The notes: generated by a model from the letters alone, not told the origin. A DNA stretch of 64,000 nt from Gemmatimonadota bacterium (GCA_016712265.1 JADJRJ010000029.1:254217-318216); one strand, 5' to 3'. Counted from the stretch's first letter, positions 47,667 to 57,690 are shown. Made by a program: numbers and translations.

Positions 47667-48776
47667 CTAACGCACGGAGAGGCCGAGTCCCACCCGATCG
47701 TGCGGCAGCGACCGCAAGGCCAGGCCGACGCGTCGCTCGACAGCCGGAGCCACATCGCGCGCAATGATCGACTCGGCGCGTGACCGCGAACGGCGGGCAT
47801 AGGCCGTGGCCTCGATCGCCGAGAGGAACCAGACCGCCAGCGCCGTGCCCGCGCCCAGCGCCAGACGCGGGCGCGTGGCCTGGCTTAGCGTGTCCGCGTA
47901 CGCGTTACCGAACGGATCCGTGTATCGCTGGATCACGTCCTCGGTCTTCTGCCCCAGCGCGAGTGCGGTCGCCCCACCGGCCAGCCCGAGGATGAAGACC
48001 CCGAACACCGGCCGTCCCGTGGTCATCTGTCCGAGGCCGGGGACGAGCAGGCCGGAGCCAAAGGCTGCACGTGGCCGGTAGACCCCGTCGGGGAGCCGGC
48101 TCATGGCCGCGCGAATGTCCGCGCGATCGGCCGCCTGGGGTTCCAGCTCCAGGTATCGCTCGAAGTCCCCCATCGCGTTCTGTCGTTCGCCACGCGCCGC
48201 GCGCGACAAGGCGCGGTTGAACACGGGCTCCGGGGCGCTTGGGACGGCGGCGAGCACCCCGCCGAACACGGAGTCAGCTGCCGCGTACTGCTTGCGGCGG
48301 AGCAGGGCGATCCCCGACTGGAAGTTCGCGCGTGCTTCGTCCAGCCGCGCAAGTTCGGCGGCCGGCGTGAGGCGAACGATTCGGCCGCGAACGTCGTCGG
48401 CATCGGCCGGGTTGCCGGAGAGAGCGAGATACCGGCAATACTGTCGGACGGCGTCCGCGTTCTCGGTGAGGGCCTCGTGCTCGCGAGCGAGGGCATACGC
48501 GAGGCGCGCATTGCCCGGGACCAGTGCCTGTGCCTTCACGAATGCGTCACGCGCGCGCGCGTGTTCGCCCTGCAAGGCGGCGTCCTGTCCGTCCTCGACC
48601 AGCTGCTGGGCCTCGGCCTCGCTCGTGGGGTTTGGCGTCGGCAGCTCGCGAATGGAGGTGATGGCGGCACAGCCGGTCACGCCACCAGCGGCGAGTGCGG
48701 TCTTGACGGGAAATCCCTGGGCCGCGGCCGGCGTGGCGCCCGCGGCGACAAGGGCGCCGATCAGGAGGCGTCTCAT
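47667..48776 (-). CDS. TPR-containing membrane protein, last gene of the kinase/surface operon
   Basis: 369 residues with a signal peptide (MRRLLIGALVAAGATPAAAQ). TPR-like helical repeats span about residues 50-230 (GEHARARDAFVKAQALVPGN, KQYAAADSVFGGVLAAVPSA, RQNAMGDFERYLELEPQ). Two hydrophobic segments follow: GLLVPGLGQMTTGRPVFGVF, a PGLGQ motif of the DUF5683 type, and LGAGTALAVWFLSAIEATAY. The ATG overlaps the BIG2 gene stop (ATGA, 48773-48776), so it is translationally coupled to it. A role in assembling or anchoring the Ig-repeat protein is inference. Confidence 0.75.
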   Translation of the reverse strand: MRRLLIGALVAAGATPAAAQGFPVKTALAAGGVTGCAAITSIRELPTPNPTSEAEAQQLVEDGQDAALQGEHARARDAFVKAQALVPGNARLAYALAREHEALTENADAVRQYCRYLALSGNPADADDVRGRIVRLTPAAELARLDEARANFQSGIALLRRKQYAAADSVFGGVLAAVPSAPEPVFNRALSRAARGERQNAMGDFERYLELEPQAADRADIRAAMSRLPDGVYRPRAAFGSGLLVPGLGQMTTGRPVFGVFILGLAGGATALALGQKTEDVIQRYTDPFGNAYADTLSQATRPRLALGAGTALAVWFLSAIEATAYARRSRSRAESIIARDVAPAVERRVGLALRSLPHDRVGLGLSVR

Positions 48777-51700
48777 GGGACGGTGATGGCAGAGGTCCCG
48801 GTGACGCCTTCGCATGTGGCCGTCACGTTCACTGGAGTGCTTCCCGTGGTCGCAACGCCGGTGATGGCAAAGGTGAATTGTCCGGCGAGGTTCGTGATTC
48901 CCGATGCGACGCTGACCGTGAACTTGCCTGGGTCGGCACTGGCGATGGTGCAGGCGCGACTGGTCGCGTCGAGGTTGGCCGTGGTCTTCGCGGTGATCGT
49001 GATGTTGCGTGACGCGCCGACGGCGACCGTGTCCGGATTTGGCGCCAGGGTCACCGTCCCCACCGGCACGAGTGTGATGGTCACCGCGGTGGTGCCCGTA
49101 ACGGGGGACGCTGGTGTGCCGGGCGAGGTGGCGGCGGAGACATTCACCGTCCCGGAATCCACAGCTGTCGCGACCCCCGTCGTCGGGTTGACGCTGATCT
49201 TGCCGTTGGTCGCTGACCAGGCAAAGGCACGCCCGGTGAGGGTGCGGCCGAGCGAGTCGAGGGCGGTGGCCGTGAAGGCCTGCACCTGACCGACCTGCAG
49301 GGCCGGGTTTGCCGGTGTGACCTGGACGGTCTTGGTCGGGATGAGGTTCACGGTGAGGGCGCCCTGCCCGGTCTTCGATTCGAAGGGCACGGTGGCGATG
49401 ACGTTGGTGGATCCGCTGTCTGCTCCGACGATGTAGCCGGTGGAGCGCGCCGTCGCCTTGGCGGTGTTGGACACGCTCCAGGTGATCGGACGGCCCGTGA
49501 TGACGTTGCTGCCGGCATCGAGGAGGGTCGCCGTGGCCAGCACGGAGTCGGTCACGAGGACGGAGGTGGGCGACACGTTCACGTTGACCGTGGCGACCTC
49601 GGGGAGTACGCGCAGGGTGAGCGCCGAACTGTTCACCCCTTCACTCGTGGCGGTGATGTTGGTTGTGCCGGCGGCCACACCGGTGACGAGCCCAGAACTC
49701 GCGTTGACGGTGGCGACCGCCGGGTTGCTGGAGACCCATGAGGTCGGGCGCCCACTCAAGACGTTGTTGCTCGCATCGCGCAGGGTGGCGGTCACGGCAA
49801 GGGTGCGCGCGCCGATGATGGAGTCGCCAGCGCTTGCGAGGGACACCGAGGCGACGGGGGCGAGCATGCGGAGTACCCGGGTCGTCGACGGTCCTTCCGC
49901 CGGAGCAGAAACGGTCAATGTGGTGGTGCCCGCGGCCACGAAGGTGATCGTGATGGGCACGTCGCCGGTTGCACTGGTGTTGGCGGTGCCTGGGCTGGCC
50001 GTGGCGATGCTCGGGCTGCTGGAGGTGACCGTGAGCGCACGACCCTGGAGCACTGGCGTGGTCGCCGCGGTGAGCGCCAGGGTGCCCATGCCGATGATCG
50101 AGTCGGTGGCGGGTGTCAGGCCAAGTGAAGCAATGCCGGTCAGCACGCGAATGGTCGCGGTGGCCGACTTGCCTTCCACCAGTGCCGTGATGGTGGTGGA
50201 CCCTGGCGCGACGCCGGTGACGAGGCCGCTGCTGTTTACCGTGGCGGCGGCCGTGTTGCTGCTCGACCAGGTAATGGGTCTCCCGGTAATCACGGCGTTG
50301 GCCGCATCGCGCATGTCTGGCGTGGCCAACAAGGTCCCGGTGCCGAAGATGGAGTCGCCCGGCGTGGTGAATGTGATCGTGTTGACGGGCGGCAACACGC
50401 GGAACGTCTTCGAGCCGACGATCGATTCGCTCGTTGCGGTGATGTTTGTGGTGCCAAGGCCAACGACGGTGATCAGGCCCGACGCGCTCACGGTGGCGAC
50501 GGACGTGGCGGACGATTGCCAGGTCACGGGGCGCCCCGTGAGGACGGCGTTCGCCGCGTCTCGCAGGTCAACGGTTGCCTGCACCGGGGACGCGCCGGTC
50601 CCGATGACGGAATCCGGGCTGGCGGCCACGGTGACGCTGGCCACCGCGTTGAGGATCCGGATGGCGAACGTCTGGTTGACCCCCTCGCTGCTCGCCGTGA
50701 TGGTGGTGGTGCCGGCACTGACACCCGTCACCGTGAACGCCACGGTTCCCGAGCCGCTGCTGGTCGCGGTGAGCGGTGACACGGTGGCCACGGCGGTATT
50801 GGAGCTGGAGATGGTGACGTTGCGACTGGCCAGCAGGTTGTTGCTGGCGTCGCGAAGGGTCACCGTCCCCGGGAGGGTTCCGGCGAGGATCAACGAGTCG
50901 GGAGTGACGACGAGCGCCACGTTCGACACCGGGGCGAGGACAGTGATGGCGGACGTACCGGGGACGGCATCAACCGTCGCGGTGATCGTCGCCGAGCCCG
51001 CCGCGACGCCGGTCACCAGCCCCGAGCCATTGACGGTGGCCGTGGCCGTGGCCGTGGAACTCCAGCTGGTGCCACGCCCGCCTAACGCGGTGCCACTGAT
51101 GGTGGTGCCCGCGGAGTCCAGCGGGACGGCGGCCAGCTGCTGGGTCGGCGCGTTAAAGAGGTTGAGCGTGGCCGTCGCGGGCGAAACAGACACGGTCGAG
51201 ACCGGGACCAGGTCGACCGTGGTGGCAATCGATCCCGGAATGCCCTCGGAGGTCGCGGTGAGCGTGACGGTGCCAACCGCTTGGCCGGTGACGATGGTGC
51301 TGTCCCCGTCCTGCGTGATCAGTGCCTTGGTCCCATCGCTCACGCTCCAGACGACACTACGTCCCGTCAGCTGCGCGCCGCCGGCATCACGCACGGTCGC
51401 GACAAACTTTCGTGCGTACACGGCGCCGACGTGCACGGTGCCCGGATTGGCTCCTGCCTTGGGTGCAACGCTGACGCTGGCAACTGCAACGTTGTTGACC
51501 GTGATCGTTGTGGTGTCGGCGGGGAAGGGCGCCGCCTGTCCCGGGGACGAGGCCTCGATCTCGATGCGCGCCGTCCCGACCGACACGGCCGTCACCTGTC
51601 CGGTGCTGTTTACTGTCGCCACCAGCGGATCGATCGCCCGCCAGGTGAGCGTGCGACCCGTCGCGCTGAGCACCTGTCCGGTCCCTGTCGTCAGGATCGT

Positions 51701-54205
51701 CGAGAGCTGCTGCGTGTTGCCCACGGACACCGTCGCCGTCGACGGTGTGGAGGACACCGCCGCCACCGGCGCAAAGGTCACGGTCACCGTCGCGGTTCCG
51801 GCCGGCGTGGACCCACCCGCGCCTCCGCCCGGCGACGATGCGGTAATGGTCGCCGACTGCGCTGCCGAGTTGATGACCGCCGTCACGACCCCCGCCTGCG
51901 ACACGCTCACTTGCGGGTTGCTCGACGACCAGACGATCGTGCGCCCGGTGAGCACGTTGTTCGATGCATCGCGGGCGGTGGCGGTCAGCGTCGTCGTCCC
52001 GCCCTCGACCAGCGAGGTCGTCCCGGTGACCGTGATCGTCGCGATCGGCACCTGGCTCACCGAGACGGTCGCGACGCCGGTCACACCTCCCACCACCGCG
52101 CTGATCGTCACACTCCCGGCGGCCACCGCCGTGATCGTGTTCGTGGCGCTGGTCGTCGAGTTGACCGTAGCAACCGAGGGATTGCTGGAGGTCCAGGTGA
52201 CGGGCCGGCCGGTGAGCACGTTGTTGGAGGCATCGCGGGCGGTGGCGGTGATCGACTGCGTCGCCCCCTGGTTGAGCGACACATTGTTCGGTGCCAGGGT
52301 GACGCTGGCGACGGCGACCGGACTGACCGTGATCGTCGCGGTCGCGATAACCCCTTCGCTGGTGGCGGTAATGACGGCGGTCCCCGCCGACACGCCGGTC
52401 ACCACCCCGCTATTGGTCACGGTCGCCACGCTCGACGCGCTGGTGGTCCACGTGATCGTTCGCCCCACCGGCGACAGCGGCGCCCCTGTCGCACTAAACA
52501 AGGCCGCCGAGAGCGTCAACGGCTGGGAGATGGCGATCGTCTGGGTTGCGGGCGTCAACGTCATCGTCGCCACCGGCACCTGCGTGATCGAATAACTCCC
52601 GCTGCCCGCGACCCCATCAATGGTCGCCGTGATCGTCACGCTCCCAGGGGTGATGGCCACCACGCGGCCCAGCGAAGAGACGGTCGCACGCGTCTCGTCC
52701 GACGACGTCCAGATGATGGGCCGACCCGACAGCACATTGTTCGACGCATCGCGTGCGGTCGCCGTGAGTTGCAGGGCCTGCCCCTGTTGGATGATCCCCG
52801 TGTTGGGGGTGAGCGTCACCGAAGCCACCGCCACGGTCGCGACGGTCACCGCGGCACTCCCGCTCTGCCCCTCGGACGCGGCGAAGACGAGTGCAGAACC
52901 ACTGGCCACCCCCGTCACCAATCCGGTCTGGCTGACCGTCGCCACCGAAGGCGCCCCCGTCAACCAGGTGATGCCGCGCCCCGGAAGAGCGTTCCCCGCA
53001 GCGTCGCGCGGGGTGGCCGTCAGCTGCTGGGTGCCTCCCACCAACACCGATACGGTGGGCGGCGATACGTCGATCCGGGCGATCGGGACCTGCGTCACCG
53101 TCACGGTCGAAATACCGAGTGTCGTCCCGCTGCGCGCGGAAATCCGCACCTCACCCGCACTCACGGCCGTCACCAACCCGGACGCAGACACGGTCGCGCG
53201 CGTGGCCAGGTCCGAGGACCAGGTGATCGGACGGTTGAGCACGTTGCCCTCGGCATCGAGGGCCTGTGCGGTAAGCTGCACGGTCTGCCCCGCCGACACG
53301 GTCACTGCGTCCGGGGTCACGCGGATGGAGGCGATGGGCACGGCCGCCACGGTGATCGACGACGTGCCCGTGATCCCCTCCGACGTGGCGGTGATCGTGG
53401 CGCTGCCCGGCGCGATCGCCGTGACGAGCCCGGTGGACGACACCGTGGCCACGCCGTTGGCGCTCGAGGTCCAGGCCACCACGCGCCCGGAGAGCGTCTG
53501 TCCGCCGGCCGCCGCGGTGGTGGCACTCAGTTGGATGGTCTGGCCAACGGTCACCGATCCGCTGCCGGGGCTCACCGTGACCGAGGCGACCGGGATTGGC
53601 GTGATCGTCACGACCGAGGTGCCGCTCACCCCATCCACGGTGGCGCTGATCGTGGCTGTGCCAGCGGCCACGCCGGTGACTACCCCGGTCGACGTGACCG
53701 TCGCTGTCGCGGTGGCGCTCGATGCCCATAACGCGGTCCGACCGCTCACCACACTTCCGGTCGCATCAAGGGCATCAGCGCGGAGCGCGACGGTCCGTCC
53801 CACCTGAACGCTCGCGGTCGCCGGTACCAACCGTACCTGGGTGACCGGGCGCGGTGACACGGCAATCGGTACCACGGCACTCTTTCCGCCACTGCTCACA
53901 GCGATCTGCGTATTGCCGGTGGCCACCGCGCTGACAACCCCACTCTGCGACACCGTCGCAATGCCGGGATTCTGCGTGGCCCAGTAGAGGCGCCGATCGC
54001 CAAGAATGCTGCCGTCCACCGCGACGACCCGCGCGGTCAACGTGCGCGTTTCGCCGACCACCGCCTGCAGCAGGGGAGGGTTCACCTCGAGACGGCCGAC
54101 CTCCTCGGAATCCGGGGCGAGTGGATCGTCACAGGAGACCAGGCCCAGGCAGGCGTAGGCCAACCCGAGGGCGATCGCGCGACGCGGCCAGCGAGGGAAT
54201 TTCAC
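48773..54205 (-). CDS. Giant BIG2 (bacterial Ig-like) repeat lipoprotein, 1810 aa
   Basis: The signal peptide ends in a lipobox (LGLVSC, then DDPLAPDSEE). About 20 consecutive Ig-like domains of roughly 90 residues follow, each with a WxSS...ATV...G.VT.V..G...I.A.S core (for example ATVSSTGLVTAIAPGSATIT). The protein is very poor in Cys and aromatic residues and rich in Thr/Ser/Val/Ala, as expected for a surface stalk or adhesin. The last repeat is divergent and contains Cys. The GTG start follows the kinase TAG directly with no gap. Confidence 0.9.
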   Translation of the reverse strand: MKFPRWPRRAIALGLAYACLGLVSCDDPLAPDSEEVGRLEVNPPLLQAVVGETRTLTARVVAVDGSILGDRRLYWATQNPGIATVSQSGVVSAVATGNTQIAVSSGGKSAVVPIAVSPRPVTQVRLVPATASVQVGRTVALRADALDATGSVVSGRTALWASSATATATVTSTGVVTGVAAGTATISATVDGVSGTSVVTITPIPVASVTVSPGSGSVTVGQTIQLSATTAAAGGQTLSGRVVAWTSSANGVATVSSTGLVTAIAPGSATITATSEGITGTSSITVAAVPIASIRVTPDAVTVSAGQTVQLTAQALDAEGNVLNRPITWSSDLATRATVSASGLVTAVSAGEVRISARSGTTLGISTVTVTQVPIARIDVSPPTVSVLVGGTQQLTATPRDAAGNALPGRGITWLTGAPSVATVSQTGLVTGVASGSALVFAASEGQSGSAAVTVATVAVASVTLTPNTGIIQQGQALQLTATARDASNNVLSGRPIIWTSSDETRATVSSLGRVVAITPGSVTITATIDGVAGSGSYSITQVPVATMTLTPATQTIAISQPLTLSAALFSATGAPLSPVGRTITWTTSASSVATVTNSGVVTGVSAGTAVITATSEGVIATATITVSPVAVASVTLAPNNVSLNQGATQSITATARDASNNVLTGRPVTWTSSNPSVATVNSTTSATNTITAVAAGSVTISAVVGGVTGVATVSVSQVPIATITVTGTTSLVEGGTTTLTATARDASNNVLTGRTIVWSSSNPQVSVSQAGVVTAVINSAAQSATITASSPGGGAGGSTPAGTATVTVTFAPVAAVSSTPSTATVSVGNTQQLSTILTTGTGQVLSATGRTLTWRAIDPLVATVNSTGQVTAVSVGTARIEIEASSPGQAAPFPADTTTITVNNVAVASVSVAPKAGANPGTVHVGAVYARKFVATVRDAGGAQLTGRSVVWSVSDGTKALITQDGDSTIVTGQAVGTVTLTATSEGIPGSIATTVDLVPVSTVSVSPATATLNLFNAPTQQLAAVPLDSAGTTISGTALGGRGTSWSSTATATATVNGSGLVTGVAAGSATITATVDAVPGTSAITVLAPVSNVALVVTPDSLILAGTLPGTVTLRDASNNLLASRNVTISSSNTAVATVSPLTATSSGSGTVAFTVTGVSAGTTTITASSEGVNQTFAIRILNAVASVTVAASPDSVIGTGASPVQATVDLRDAANAVLTGRPVTWQSSATSVATVSASGLITVVGLGTTNITATSESIVGSKTFRVLPPVNTITFTTPGDSIFGTGTLLATPDMRDAANAVITGRPITWSSSNTAAATVNSSGLVTGVAPGSTTITALVEGKSATATIRVLTGIASLGLTPATDSIIGMGTLALTAATTPVLQGRALTVTSSSPSIATASPGTANTSATGDVPITITFVAAGTTTLTVSAPAEGPSTTRVLRMLAPVASVSLASAGDSIIGARTLAVTATLRDASNNVLSGRPTSWVSSNPAVATVNASSGLVTGVAAGTTNITATSEGVNSSALTLRVLPEVATVNVNVSPTSVLVTDSVLATATLLDAGSNVITGRPITWSVSNTAKATARSTGYIVGADSGSTNVIATVPFESKTGQGALTVNLIPTKTVQVTPANPALQVGQVQAFTATALDSLGRTLTGRAFAWSATNGKISVNPTTGVATAVDSGTVNVSAATSPGTPASPVTGTTAVTITLVPVGTVTLAPNPDTVAVGASRNITITAKTTANLDATSRACTIASADPGKFTVSVASGITNLAGQFTFAITGVATTGSTPVNVTATCEGVTGTSAITVP

Positions 54206-56770
54206 CTAACGACCTGGTCCGGCGACACGTTGTGGCAACGCGGCATTTTCGCGGTCGCCGACGCCGAGCTGGCCGTCGACGTTGTAGCCCCAGCAAAACG
54301 CTTCGCCGTTCGCCACCCCACAGGTGTGCGCGCCATACGCACTGAGCACGGAGAAACTCCCCGCACCGCGGATCGCGGTGGGCCGATCCCGGTCCGTCGT
54401 GGAGCCATCGCCCAGTTGCCCCTGGGCATTTCGCCCCCAGCACAGGCCGCGGCCGTCGCGTGTGCGTGCACAGGAGTGGTCACTGCCGGAGGACACCACG
54501 GCATAACTCGCCCCTGACTCGACCTTCTGTGGAATTGCCGACGCGGCCCCCGGAGCCCCGAGCTGGCCGTAGTTGTTCTGTCCCCAGCAATAGAGATCGC
54601 CATCGACGGTGACGGCGCAGGTGTGCGCCCGTCCCGCGGCGATACTGACGAAGCGCGCGCTGGTGTTCACCGGGATCGGGGTGGCATGGTCGGTCGTCGT
54701 CCCATCGCCGAGCTGGCCGGCGTCGTTCTGCCCCCAGCACATGGCCTCGCCGGTGCGAAGCAGTGCACACGTGTGGGACTGTCCTGCGCTGAGGGCGCCA
54801 GCGCTTCCGCCCAGTGTGACGGCGACGGGCGTGACCTTGGGTGCACGACTTCCATCACCTAATTGGCCGCGACTATTCCCACCCCAGCACCGCACGTTGC
54901 CCGACGTGGTGAGTCCGCAGGTGTGCGTGCGCCCGGCGCGCACCGCGCGGAAGTTGGTGCGGCCATTCACCGGGACCGGCGCGCTGCGCGGCGTGGTTGT
55001 TCCGTCTCCAAGTTGACCGCTGGCATTGGCTCCCCAGCAGAGGGCGTCGCCGTCCCGCGAGATGCCGCAGCTGTGCGACTGCCCCGACGCGACCTGCGTG
55101 AAGGTGAAGTCGCCGGTGACCGGCGTTGGAGCCACGCGGGCGTCGAACGTGCCGTCACCCAGCTGCCCGGACTCGTTGTTCCCCCAACAGAGGGCACGTC
55201 CCTCGCCCGAGAGCATGCACGAGTGGCGCGTGCCGGCGGCAATGGTCCATCGGTCGGCGGGGAACGTCACGGAGGGTGCATCGGGTGCGGGTGCACGCGC
55301 GCTCTCGGGTGTGACCGCCGGGGGCGTAGGTGCGGGCGTCGGCGATGGGCCCGGGGACGCGGTAACCGGCACGGAGTCACGGCGGGGAGGTCGAGTCGGT
55401 TCGGCGGCGGAGTCAACCGTGCCGGCCGGCAACTGACCTAACGATGCCGTGTCGATTGCGCCGGCAGCCGTGTCGCTCATCGCCGTGCCGGTATCAGGGG
55501 AGGCCGGGATCACCGGGACCTCGACCGTGCCGGCGTCAGCCAGAGTCAGGGAATCGGGACGCGCCGCGGTGGCGGCTGGGGGCCGCGTCGCGTACCAGGC
55601 GGCCGACGCGACCGCGGCAATGGCGATCACCGCGAAGGCGATCGGACGCGCCAGCGACCGGCCGCCGGGCTGGTCGAACGGCCCGGGGATCGCCGGTTGG
55701 CCCCACGGGGACGCCGGCCGGACGACCTCGCCCGACGCCGTGACGGAGGCGCGATTCAGGGACGAGGGCGTCAGCCCGGCCGGTGTCTCCCCGCGCCGAA
55801 ACTGCACCGTGGAGGACTGTGGCGAGACGGAAGCCACTTGCACGTTGCGCCCCGCCTTGGCTCCGGCCTTCCGTCGCTTCTTGGCGGCGGCCTGCCATTC
55901 CTTGAACCCAGGGAGCTTGTCGGTGGCGCTGAGCAGCGTCAGGAAGCGCGCGGCGCTGGGCCAGCGATGTTCCGCCCGCTTGGGGAGCAGGCCTTCGATG
56001 AGGAATTGCAGCCGGGGCGGGACGTCGGGGCGCAGGACGTCGAGCGGGGTCGGCTGGTCGTGTTTCTGGCGGTAGATGACGCTGTACAGGCTCTCCCCCA
56101 TCCAGGGGCGCTGGCCGCTCAGCATCTCCCACCCCACCATGCCTAATGCGTACAGGTCGGACCGGCCGTCCAGGGCGCCGCCGTCGATCTGTTCTGGCGA
56201 CATGTAGGTCGGCGTGCCAATCGCGGTGCCGGTGGCCGTGAGTTCCGTATTCTCCGTGATGGAGCGCGCGACGCCAAAGTCAGACAGCAGGGCCCGTCCG
56301 GTGACGTCGTCGAGGAAGATGTTCTCCGGCTTGACGTCACGGTGCACCACGCCACAGCGATGCGCATAGGCCAGCGCCCGGGCGATGTCCTTGAGGATCG
56401 CCTCGGCGCGTTCGCCGGCCATGGGACCCGCGGCCAGGGCCGCCTTGAGCGTCATCCCCGGCACGATCTGCATGACCAGCGCGAGGCCGTTGTTCAGCTT
56501 CTTGATGGCGTGCAGCGACACGATGTTCGGGTGCTCCAGCTGCGCGACGGTGCGTGCCTCGCGGGCCAGGCGCGACACCGCCTCCTCGTCCGCATGGAAC
56601 CGTGGGCGGACCACCTTGACGGCCACCTCGCGCCCCAGGGCGCGCTCGCGCGCGCGATAGACCACCGCCATCCCGCCGCGGCCCAGTTCCCCGAGGTACT
56701 CGTATTCCTCGGAGAGCTCCTCGGGCCACCCCGTATGGGCGTTATCCGTCAGCATGATGGGATCCGTCAC
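54206..56770 (-). CDS. Transmembrane Ser/Thr protein kinase fused to a seven-repeat RCC1 propeller
   Basis: 854 residues. The Hanks-type kinase domain spans about 24-300: glycine loop GRGGMAVV, Lys52 in VAVKVV, HRDVKPEN with Asp145, DFG at 164-166 and a full C-lobe (YMSPEQIDG). A Pro/Ala linker leads to a single transmembrane helix near 370-392 (PIAFAVIAIAAVASAAWYA). After another Pro-rich linker come seven RCC1 repeats (about 507-852) of the form HxC...CWGxNxxGQLGDG, each with two Cys. This predicts an extracytoplasmic propeller sensor controlling a cytoplasmic kinase. The GTG start overlaps the FHA stop (GTGA). Confidence 0.92.
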   Translation of the reverse strand: MTDPIMLTDNAHTGWPEELSEEYEYLGELGRGGMAVVYRARERALGREVAVKVVRPRFHADEEAVSRLAREARTVAQLEHPNIVSLHAIKKLNNGLALVMQIVPGMTLKAALAAGPMAGERAEAILKDIARALAYAHRCGVVHRDVKPENIFLDDVTGRALLSDFGVARSITENTELTATGTAIGTPTYMSPEQIDGGALDGRSDLYALGMVGWEMLSGQRPWMGESLYSVIYRQKHDQPTPLDVLRPDVPPRLQFLIEGLLPKRAEHRWPSAARFLTLLSATDKLPGFKEWQAAAKKRRKAGAKAGRNVQVASVSPQSSTVQFRRGETPAGLTPSSLNRASVTASGEVVRPASPWGQPAIPGPFDQPGGRSLARPIAFAVIAIAAVASAAWYATRPPAATAARPDSLTLADAGTVEVPVIPASPDTGTAMSDTAAGAIDTASLGQLPAGTVDSAAEPTRPPRRDSVPVTASPGPSPTPAPTPPAVTPESARAPAPDAPSVTFPADRWTIAAGTRHSCMLSGEGRALCWGNNESGQLGDGTFDARVAPTPVTGDFTFTQVASGQSHSCGISRDGDALCWGANASGQLGDGTTTPRSAPVPVNGRTNFRAVRAGRTHTCGLTTSGNVRCWGGNSRGQLGDGSRAPKVTPVAVTLGGSAGALSAGQSHTCALLRTGEAMCWGQNDAGQLGDGTTTDHATPIPVNTSARFVSIAAGRAHTCAVTVDGDLYCWGQNNYGQLGAPGAASAIPQKVESGASYAVVSSGSDHSCARTRDGRGLCWGRNAQGQLGDGSTTDRDRPTAIRGAGSFSVLSAYGAHTCGVANGEAFCWGYNVDGQLGVGDRENAALPQRVAGPGR

Positions 56771-57521
56771 GCGACGACCTCCCCGGCATGACTGGCGTCC
56801 CCATCCCGGTACCGGAACACCAGGGCTCCCATCTCAATGAGGTCGCCGTTGGCCAGCCGATGCCAGGTGTCGACGCCCGACAACGCAATGCCGTTCACGA
56901 CGACCGGGTTGGTCCGCGACAGGTTGATCACGCGCCAGCCCGTCCCGTCGGGACTCATGCGCGCGCGTGCGTCCGTGAGACGGTCGGCTCCAGCAGCTGA
57001 ACGTGTCGGTAGGGCGGGCCTTCCTTGCGGCCAAAGCTGACGTCGGCGGGCGTACCGGCGTCGGGATGCACAAACCGCAGTTCGTGTCCGGCGTCGGGGC
57101 CGCCGATCACCAATAGGGACGCCGGGAAGAACTGCAGGGTGCCATCCGGCGGCCGATGAAAGCGCAGGGAGTGTCCGTGCACGACCTCGGCCGGCACTGT
57201 ACCCTGTGCGAATCGGCCCGTCGTCGCGGTGACGGGATCTTCGACCAGCGAGTTCGGTCCCGACCAGGGGATCGCCGTCGCCTGCGCGACATGTTCAGGT
57301 GTGGCCCGCACCACGAGTGGCTCGACCCGTTCCCGCGCCGGGTCCGGGGCGAACACGGCGGGAGCCACGCCAGCTGAAGGGACTACAAGCAACGGTTTGC
57401 CATGCTGCCGGAGTTCCTGGTCGCGCCGCCGCCGGGCCACCCACAACGCCGCCACAATGGCGAACGCCGTAGTGGCCAGAGCCGCCACGATGACGAGAAG
57501 ATTCTCGACAGAAACGCTCAT
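56767..57521 (-). CDS. Membrane-anchored FHA protein, frame interrupted inside the FHA domain
   Basis: About 250 residues if one frame change is bridged. The N-terminal helix (ENLLVIVAALATTAFAIVAALWVA) is followed by RRRR, a linker, then an FHA domain: ELRFVHPDAG, SFGRKEGPPY, VSRTHAR, then in another frame MSPDGTGWRVINLSRTNPVV. The break is in a GCGCGC run at about 56958-56966, and the second part opens with an ATG overlapping the first stop (ATGA). Removing a GC pair gives HARMSPDGTGW, matching HAKMSLEGKTW in the paralogue upstream. It is coupled to the kinase gene and is a likely phosphothreonine partner. Confidence 0.75.
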
Positions 57522-57652
57522 CCAACCGCACCCTTCGATGCCGCAATGATCACCCTCGGTGCCGACTCTTTCGTGAGTGGTTCACCGACCGGAAGCACCG
57601 AAAACCGCGCGAGGTGCGCGGCCCGGATAGTGCGAACTAATCTGTTGGTGTG

Positions 57653-57669
57653 GGTGGCGAGTCGCCACC
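57653..57669. promoter_or_regulatory. Palindrome in the gap between the two FHA genes
   Basis: GGTGGCGA (57653-57660), a central G, and TCGCCACC (57662-57669) form a perfect 17-bp inverted repeat. It lies 22 nt past the upstream FHA stop in a 169-nt gap, with nothing else recognisable there. The near-zero spacer suits a dimeric regulator site better than a terminator, but either is possible. Confidence 0.4.
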
Positions 57670-57690
57670 GGTGTTGCAGGGGCGCGACAG

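Noticed and set aside
49440..53807. Long plus-strand open frames (up to about 1050 codons) opposite the BIG2 gene
   Set aside because: They arise from the periodic codon usage of the Ig repeats. They lack start signals and recognisable domains, while the minus frame has a lipobox and about 20 Ig domains.
48773..54205. CRISPR-like array
   Set aside because: Repeats are about 270 bp, degenerate and coding; no short identical repeats with unique spacers occur anywhere in the window.
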